Under the pieces are notes generated by a model. It was given only the letters and a program-made list of their open reading frames with translations. It made no database searches and had not been told where the DNA came from. This document shows, piece by piece, positions 57,238 to 64,000 of a stretch of DNA of 64,000 nt. The stretch is from assembly GCA_029204225.1 (NCBI GenBank), contig CM055107.1:8281730-8345729 (forward strand), written 5' to 3'. The translations under genes were made by a program, and so were the position numbers. The DNA is from Diphasiastrum complanatum. Its lineage: Eukaryota; Streptophyta; Lycopodiopsida; Lycopodiales; Lycopodiaceae. How positions within the stretch are numbered: the stretch's first letter is position 1; each line of letters begins with the position of its first letter.

Positions 57238-58140
57238 TGTTGGATTTATTCGAACAATTGATGGGGAGTTATTTGAATAGTCAATCTTTAATCTACATCC
57301 ATTCATCTATCTACTTTTGTAGTTTTATTTATGTTTTAAAATAGTTTGTAGAAATACATGAGAACAACTAACACTCAAGTTTATCAAATCGAATGGTGTT
57401 CAAACTATCGAATGGTAAAAAAAACTTGTTTCCACTCATTCTGAAGCTAACGACTTAGCCCAACGGTTTTTGCAAGTAGTTTCCAGAAAGCCCTACTGGA
57501 TAAGTGACAGCACATTGTGGCTAAGTGCCAATTGTGATCTACCATCAAAACAGGTGTCCTCAACTGTCATTTGGATAAGCCTAAATGACATTCATAATTT
57601 ATTGTAAATAGTTGATCACTTTCTAGGTTAACTCTTTGGTGAGATCTTCAACTCTTTTGTATACTGATTATGGAGGTTAATATAGCGCATTGATAGAAAT
57701 GTTTATTAGCAAAAGTGTTAGATAGAGTTAATCAGATACTCATAGATAGTTTGGAGTACCCGATTGCATCCACTATTGTCTTGTGCTCGCTATTCGTCTG
57801 ATTTGTACATGCTACTTACTGAATTGATCAACGATCTCATTGCATTCAGTATTATGTCAGAATGATTGAACGCTTGTTGGTTCTCTTATAGTCTTGTCTG
57901 AACTGTCATTTCGATATTGTAATATTCGATACCTTAATATTTATTCTGTTATGTTTGTCTATGAAATCAATCTAGTTGATTCTGATGATTTCAAAGTTAG
58001 AATCGCTTAGAATTTGAATGTGACAATAGTCACAATGGTTTTGTTCGAATTTGATTGACATAGTCATGCATTAGAAGAGATATTATTTCGTAGAGCCCGA
58101 TAGCCCATCTATAGAATGCAACCATTTTCCTATCGAGCTT
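57238..58140 (+). repeat. 3' LTR of plus-strand copia
   Basis: Starts TGTTGGATTT after the polypurine tract. Its end (about 58010-58140) matches the 5' LTR end at 55464-55606. The final TTCCAACA is lost at the junction with the next element. Confidence 0.7.
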
Positions 58141-58149
58141 CTTCTAATA

Positions 58150-59052
58150 GTATTAAATTGAGCATACTAAAATTAGAATGACTGTCAAATGCCAATGCCT
58201 TTGTAAATACATCTGTTGTCCTAAATTCTGTTCTGCAAAAAATTAGAATAAGCTTCATTTTGAGTACTTTGTCTCTGACAAAATGACACTTTATCTCAAT
58301 GTGCTTGCTTCAGGAATGATACTTGGGATTAACATATAAAGCAATTGTATTTTGATTGTTGCAAAAGATGAAAGTAGCTTATAACTGACTAAGATTAGTG
58401 TACAATAGATGTCTTGAACATATAGCTTCTTTTGCAGCATGTACAACAACAATGTATTCGGCCTTTGTCGAAGATAATGCAGTCAAATTTTGCTTCTTGT
58501 TGTTCCAAGAGACAGGACCCTTGTTGAAACAAAGACATAGCATGATCTCGACTTTCTCCTGTCAACATCTCTAGCCAATCTGCATCTATAAAACCTTGAA
58601 TCATCAGGAGAGTCATGACAACATCTGCATCGTTGACTTTTGCGCCACTTGCGGACATCTACTCAAGAAGATTTTTGAAGTTGTTCAAGTGATTCATAAT
58701 CAAATCTGAATCAGTCATTTTGAATGAGAAAAACTTTTTTCTCAAGTAAAGTTTTGCAGTCACATCTCTAATATCATAGAGAGTGCTGAGAATATTCCAA
58801 GCTTCTAATGAAGTTCGAGCACTTCGAATATGACTGATGTGATTATCTCTTATATAAAGAGAGATAAGGGCAAAGGCCTTCCTTCTTCTTCCATTTTGTG
58901 ATGTCCAGTGAATCTTCAATAGGCTTACCCTCAATACCTTCGACAACTTCCCAAAGCTCTTTCGCATGCAAGATCACCCTCATTTTGAAACTAGCAATAC
59001 GCATTGATATTCAGATAAATAGCCGTGAACTAGCAACAAGGCTCTGATACCA
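58150..59052 (-). mobile_element. Copia deletion derivative: gag joined to RNase H
   Basis: PBS complement gctctgatacca at 59041-59052. Gag on the minus strand (58967-58659: ALISLYIRDNHISHIRSART, SLEAWNILSTLYDIRDVTAK, FKMTDSDLIMNHLNNFKNLL). It is followed directly by RNase H sequence (58658-58395 and beyond: GFIDADWLEMLTGESRDHAM, then CNNQNTIALYVNPKYHS in shifted frames). Protease, integrase and RT are missing. The join lies at about 58659. The left end is fused to the previous element's LTR. Confidence 0.8.
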
Positions 59053-59195
59053 AGTTGGAAAATAAGTTGTGCATTAACTATTCAACAGTGATTGTCGATT
59101 GGGTTAGTTATTGGCGATAGTAAACCAACTCACTACTATCACAAGTACAACTAACTATCATTCTGAAGTGCGAAAAATGAAAGCATAGAAAACAT

Positions 59196-60175
59196 AGAAA
59201 GCATAGTCATGCATTAGAAGAGGGATTATTCCACAGAGCTCGAAAGTGCATCAATACAACCATTTCTCTATCAAGCATCCTTTCCTTCTTCCAACATGAT
59301 ATCATAGCACTAATTTCTGTTATTAGATCATTTTCTATTGATTTCCCATTAGAGCGTTGCATGGTAATAGTATTCATGTATTATCATATACTATTTTTTT
59401 ATTCTTAAGTCATCAAATTATCGACAAACTAACTTTCATATGGACTAACAAAGCAAAGTTGGTCTCACCATAGACAAGCTAAAATGGATCCAATTATCAT
59501 TTGTGGAAATTTAAGAGAAAGACCTTACTAATTGCCAATGAGATTTGCGATGTTGCTGTTGGAATTTGATGCTCAGCCTCAAATCCATTCATTAATGGGC
59601 ATTTCAGTAGTCTGCTTTTTATTGCGGATTATTAGTCTTGTTTCTATCAAGGCAACGTTTTAGCAAGCGCCCATGCCTCTCTTCCAAAAAAATTTTGGGC
59701 AAAAGTTGTTACTACATCCGCCTATCTACAAATTCAATCCATCACCAAAGCCCTAAATGGCAAGACACCCTATGAGGTGTGGACATGATTGAAACCATTA
59801 CTCAAGAATATTAGAGTGTTTGGATGCATTGCTTATGCTCAGATCCCTGAAGATCTAAGAAAGAAGCTAGATGACAAAAGCACAAAATCGATTTTCATTG
59901 GCTACTCCCCAGATCACAAGGCATACAAGCTCTACAATCTAGAAACAAAAAAAATATTCACGAGCAGAGATGTCATTTTTGTGGAAGATCCGATTATCAA
60001 CCACAAGGAAAAAGCTCAAGAAATTTTTGATCCATGTATCGAAAAAGGCTTCATGATCGAAAACCAGAAAATCGATATTGACTCGGAAAATGAGTCAGAA
60101 CCTCAATGGGTCGAATCACATCAGGGGGTCAAAATTCAGCCAAGAAGATCAACCTCCATCTCGATTTATAGATGA
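59196..60175 (+). mobile_element. Copia fragment: LTR end, gag start, integrase C-terminus
   Basis: LTR end (59196-59303) and gag opening (about 59470-59560) nearly repeat 55540-55870. An abrupt switch near 59558 leads to integrase sequence. The frame 59789-60175 reads NIRVFGCIAYAQIPEDLRKK, IFIGYSPDHKAYKLYNLETK and FTSRDVIFVEDPIINHKEK, the C-terminal/linker region of copia integrase, open for 128 codons. RT and RNase H are absent. Confidence 0.8.
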
Positions 60176-60401
60176 TGTAGCTCCTTTTCGCTTGTCACAA
60201 AACACGTGTAAAAACACAGTGTCGCGTTTTTTGCTTGTGAGAATTTACTTGTATTTATGAAGACAGTCGCATTTTATTCATCTGTCGTATTTTACATGTA
60301 AATATGCAGACTGTGCGACAACATGATTAAAAATGCAGCATGAATGGAGGCAAATTAAAATAGGATTTAGGAGAGTAGAGGAGATAAATCTAATACCTCC
60401 C
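60176..60401. other. Short AT-rich joint between two copia fragments
   Basis: No coding content. The right end (accctccctt-like purine tract complement, about 60391-60400) looks like the polypurine tract of the minus-strand copia fragment that follows, so part of its 3' LTR may lie here. Confidence 0.4.
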
Positions 60402-61018
60402 TTAATCTGGATCCGTGAATGCCTTGATCTTCAGACTAAGCAATGCACAAAATTTGTTGTGTGCATTAACACTTAATGCTTTCGTGAATATATCTGCAAC
60501 CATGTCCTGCGTTCTACAGTACGTTAAGCTCACCTCCTTGTTGAGAATCTTGCCCCTGATGTAGTGATATCTGATTTCAATGTGCTTACTCCTAGATTGA
60601 GATCTAGGATTGGCCGATAAGGCAATAGCACTCTGATTATCACAGAATAAAATTATAGGGCTAAACTGATACAGATTAACGTTTGACAGTAAATTTCTCA
60701 ACCAAAACACTTCCTTAATAGAGGTTTGCTTACGACTATTCCATGAGATAGGACCGCCGTTGAAGAAGAATGTTAATCCAGATGTGAACTCATGATTGTC
60801 TACTTCTCCTCTCCAGCTTGCATCAGAATATCCACTGAGCTGATAAAGATTGTCGTTGCTGACATTCCATAGCAAATGCACTGGTCCATGGTAGCTCAAA
60901 TATACCTCATGACTCTTATGAGAGCCTTCCAATGGGTAATGCCAAGATTAGCCATATATTGGCTGAGTGAGCTTATTGCAAAAGAGATATCTGGTCTTGT
61001 ACAGACCATTGCACAGGC
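60402..61018 (-). pseudogene. Copia RNase H fragment
   Basis: The open frame 60402-60932 carries SGYSDASWRGEVDNHEFTSG, LTFFFNGGPISWNSRKQTS, then CDNQSAIALSANPRSQSRSK, EIRYHYIRGKILNKEVSLTY and IFTKALSVNAHNKFC. A deletion removes the ALSSTEAEY segment between KQTS and EVFWLRNLL. The upstream RT end (RPDISFAISSLSQYMA in other frames) ends near 61018 at a junction. Confidence 0.85.
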
Positions 61019-61029
61019 TAGAGAAATTC

Positions 61030-61578
61030 TAAGATCTAAAAATAGCATGTTTTTCATTGTTTTTTGGATCTCGATCAGATCTTGACCCCAAGTTAGGGTG
61101 GATCCAATGACCTATTAGGTTAGATATTAGGTTTGGGGTATGAAAAGTTCAAAGGTGCCCTAATATGCTCAGATCTGAGCTTGAAATGTATAAATACATG
61201 ATGGGATCTCCATCAAATTATCAAGAAAAATTGAGCTTTTCCACTTCTATCATCATTGTCTTTTGGTGGCGAGTTCTAGCTATTGGATGTGAGTGTTCTT
61301 ATGCATTAATTGCTTGGTTTGGAAGGCACTGAACCTTTTTACAGGTCTGAGAAGCTTGTTGTATTTACTTTGGTTCATTTGATCAAATCTATGTGCCTAA
61401 TGTGGAGTTAAATGCCAAATTTGCTAGTTTTGGTAACTAGTCTTGATTCTAGCTCATAGTTTGGATCTAGATCTTTTATTTGTGCATCCTCCATCACTTT
61501 TAGAATTGATTGGGATTCATTTTGCTGTAAAATTTTGTCAAGAAAATCAATCCTATTATTGTTAGAATTAGTGGGTAT
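61030..61578. other. Unassigned joint before a gypsy pol
   Basis: Contains a TATA-like tataaataca at about 61187 after a plausible non-coding region. Could be part of an LTR, but no partner copy or PBS was found in the window. Confidence 0.3.
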
Positions 61579-62641
61579 AACCAGGCTAAGATTGCACCTG
61601 CCGATCGCCACAAAACTGCTTTTGCAACAGATTGGGGATATGCTTACTAAGTAATGTCGTTTGGACTCTATAATGCACCAAGTTTGTTCCAAAGAGTAAT
61701 GCAATTTTCTTTTAAAGATTATCTACATAAATTCCTAGAAATTTACTTGGATGACCTGGGAGTCCATCGTACAGATACAGACCACCTGGATCGATTGGAG
61801 AAAGTATTTGAAAGATCACAAATATCAAATTTCTCAAAATCCAAAAAATGCCAAATATGGGCCATGGAGTTGTGCTTGGCCATGTGATATCGAGACATGG
61901 TATTGCCACAGATTATTCTAAGATCAAGATTATTGTGGAATTGCCACCGCCAACAACGATTCATGGAGTTTATGTGTTTATGGGTCATGCAAACTACTAT
62001 CGATTTTTTATTATCTTCTTTGCGGATTTAGCATGACCTATATACAAACTGACTATTGTTTCTATTTGGACAGTAGAGGCGTTAGAAGCCTTTGAAAAAT
62101 TAAAAAAAAAACATTAACTTCAGCACCAATACTGCGTTCTCCATATTGGACGATTGAATTTCATGTTCACACGGATGCTTCGAAATACGCCATTGGATCA
62201 GATTTGACGCAACCAGGTGATTATAAGAAGGATTATCCTATACAATTTGCAAGCAGACAACTTACAAATCCAGAGAAGAATTATTCAACAACAGAATGTG
62301 AAGCGTTAGCCATGATTTTTTCTGTTCGGAAATTTCTTCACTACCTCATGGAAACGCATTTTGCATTTTATACGGATCATCAACAATTAATTTACTTAGT
62401 AAACAAGACATGCAATACTGGACGTATTGCAAGATGGTTATTGTTATTGACTGAATTTGACTTTCAAATTGTGGTTCGAAAGGTCAAGCAAAATTATCTA
62501 GTCGATCATGTTTCGCGAATTGAATCCACACCAGTTAATACTGAAGTGGATGATGAATTACCAGATGTTGCATTGTTCTATGTAGAAGCAAAACCTGAGT
62601 GGGCAGCGGATATTGTTGAGTACCTGATGCTAACCGAATGA
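61579..62641 (+). pseudogene. Ty3-gypsy reverse transcriptase and RNase H
   Basis: RT begins mid-domain (DRHKTAFATDWGYAY, stop). It then reads MSFGLYNAPSLFQRVMQFSF, the catalytic Y-L-D-D box (LEIYLDDLGVHRT), LGHVISRHGIATDYSKIKII and the MGHANYYRF connection. RNase H: HVHTDASKYAIGSDLTQPG, EKNYSTTECEALAMIFSVRK, FYTDHQQLIYLVNK and DHVSRIES (62204-62641). At least two frame changes and stops. The protease and RT fingers are missing. Close in pattern to 23.4-24.5 kb. Confidence 0.87.
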
Positions 62642-62645
62642 TTCT

Positions 62646-63868
62646 TTGACAAAAGTACAGAAGAGACAATTGATTCATAAGGCTCAATCTTATCAATTGA
62701 TTTCAGGACAATTGTATCGTGGATTAGACAATATTCTACGAAGATGTGTTTTACCGCATGAAATCCCTGATTCAATCATGTTTTCACGTGATGGCATGGG
62801 CGGAGGACACTTCTCTACAGATATTACTGTTTGCAAACTTTTACAATCAGGTTGTTTGTGGCCTACGCTTCATAAGGACACTGAAAACTATATTCAGACA
62901 TGTGATGTTTGCCAGCGAGCACGACGACCTACTAGACAGAACTATGAACCCTTGCATCCGGTTGTATCGCAAGCATCGTTTGAAAAATGGGGACTGGATT
63001 ATGTTGGTCCTATTCATCCTGTCGCGCAAGGATCTCAAGCTCGATATATTATCGTAGCAATTGATTATATGACCAAGTGGGTTGAAGCCAAAGCTATCAA
63101 AGTTGTTGATGCAAAATCTACGGCCAAGTTTCTCTGTGAAAATATTATAATCAGATTTGGATGTCCGATCAAGATTGTCAATGACCGGGGTACACACTTT
63201 GTTAATCAAACAATAAAGTATTTACTGGAAGATTTTTTTTGTTATAAACAGATATAGTACTCCTTACTATCTTAGAGGGAATGGCCAAGCTGAATCTTTC
63301 AATAAAATTCTCTGCACCATTATGACAAAGACAGTTGAAGCGAGTTGATCTGATTGGAAACACAAACTGTATGCAACATTATGGGCATTCAAAACCGCTT
63401 ACAGAAATAGTACAAATCAAACACCCTTTCAACTGGTTTATGGTCAAGATGTTGTCATGTCGGTTGAATTTTTAATCCCATCTTTACGCATAGCGACAAC
63501 AGAACAATTAAATGATGATAAGACTTTACACTACATCATGAAGCGTTGCACAGATTATGTGAAACCCGATTGACGGCAGTTCATGCGTTCGCAGCAGAGA
63601 AAGCCCGCTGCAAGGCATGGCACGATCGTCGATTGCACAAAAAGATCTGAAAGCAAGATATCTTGCATTGATGTACAAAACCAAGCTAATCAAGGGAAAG
63701 TTGAAGTTTATCGGTGAAGTCCCGTACAAAGTGAAGGAAATCCTGAACTATGGCGCAATAATTCCTGAGCACTTGGATGGAAAACGATTTGATACTCCGG
63801 TGAATGGCAGTCGATTACGCAAGTTTTGGCAGCCTGCTCCGCCAGTTCAGCAAGCATTATCTACTTGA
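62646..63868 (+). pseudogene. Ty3-gypsy integrase
   Basis: 62646-63257 encodes the zinc-binding H-H-C-C region (GGHFSTDITVCKLLQSGCLW, YIQTCDVCQRARR). The core follows: KWGLDYVGPIHPV (first Asp), VNDRGTHFVNQTIK (second Asp). After a frame change comes RGNGQAESFNKIL (Glu), with a TGA soon after. The C-terminal part is 63617-63868 (KGKLKFIGEVPYKVKEILNY, GSRLRKFWQPAPP). No chromodomain is visible before the stop. Frameshifts inactivate it. The element's 3' LTR would lie beyond the window. Confidence 0.87.
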
Positions 63869-64000
63869 TTTTTCATTTTTATTTGTTTTTCAATTTTTTG
63901 TTTTCACTACTTTGATTGTTAAATTTGTTTGAAAAAAGACAGTAAAAAAAAAATGAGAAAAGATTGATGAGCAAAAGTCAGAAAAGTCATCAGCATGGGA
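63869..64000. other. 3' untranslated end of the gypsy element
   Basis: T-rich then A-rich sequence after the integrase stop. No LTR start is recognisable before the window ends. Confidence 0.4.

Larger units (their letters stand above)
55460..58140 (+). mobile_element. Decayed plus-strand copia with LTR remnants
   Basis: 5' LTR end (about 55460-55606, ending CCAACA) followed by PBS-like TGATATCAGAGC. Then a gag start with stops (about 55796-55960), a zinc-knuckle trace (CKCTNHEIQDC, about 55977-56015), protease traces and a shortened RT that lacks the YVDD box. RNase H, a purine tract AAGGGGGAG (57229-57237) and a 3' LTR from TGTTGGATTT (57238) complete it. Its LTR end reappears at 58010-58140. 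The 5' LTR is truncated at its left. Confidence 0.82.

Overview
This is a repeat-dominated nuclear window from a land plant. The evidence is Ty1-copia and Ty3-gypsy elements primed by initiator tRNA-Met, a plant-type aldo-keto reductase with GT-AG introns, a fragment of an RGLG-type (copine/vWA) ubiquitin ligase, and a GALS-like GT92 fragment. The very long TE-filled intron, the density of decayed elements and the presence of a Rep/helicase/endonuclease transposon favour a large-genome seed-free plant (fern, lycophyte or bryophyte), but the sequence alone does not prove the clade. I see no tRNA, rRNA or CRISPR.

Layout. 1-10.3 kb: a plus-strand copia whose gag is split by a second, minus-strand copia (1787-6307, target duplication GTCGG), followed by an LTR and pol of a third copia on the minus strand. 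10.3-15.2 kb: old sequence with a possible kinase remnant. 15.2-18.6 kb: a minus-strand gypsy-type gag, leader and 5' LTR, with a duplicated RGLG fragment lodged between gag and leader. 18.9-20.7 kb: an internally deleted copia. 21.4-22.8 kb: an old tandem array of about 325-370 bp units. 23.4-25.2 kb: a gypsy pol remnant.

25.7-30.7 kb holds the most unusual object: a Helentron/Helitron2-like rolling-circle transposon on the minus strand. It has an open 739-codon frame fusing a PIF1-family helicase to an EEP/AP-endonuclease-like domain, a broken Rep region with an HUH motif directly upstream, and an intron-containing RPA-like ssDNA-binding frame abutting the Rep. Direct repeats with short hairpins lie further upstream. 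RPA and EN partners together in one plant element deserve checking.

33.5-34.6 kb is a GALS-like (GT92) pseudogene with three in-frame TAG codons. 35.8-36.7 kb is an unrecognised decayed gene. 37.3-41.2 kb contains a directly duplicated gag block of about 0.95 kb.

43.2-54.0 kb is the one apparently functional host gene: a three-exon NADPH-dependent aldo-keto reductase on the minus strand, whose open frame totals 358 codons. Its first intron (9485 bp) contains an old gypsy-type gag, which is itself split by a complete chromovirus with 451-bp LTRs (45725-51189; TSD TCCCA; 9 LTR differences). 55-61 kb is a mosaic of copia fragments in alternating orientation. 61.6-63.9 kb is the pol of another plus-strand gypsy element that runs towards the window end.

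Functionally, the window is a host gene and gene relics embedded in several generations of nested transposons. Approximate LTR comparisons order some events: the copia at 1787-6307 (roughly 10% LTR divergence by eye) is older than the chromovirus at 45725-51189 (2.0%).
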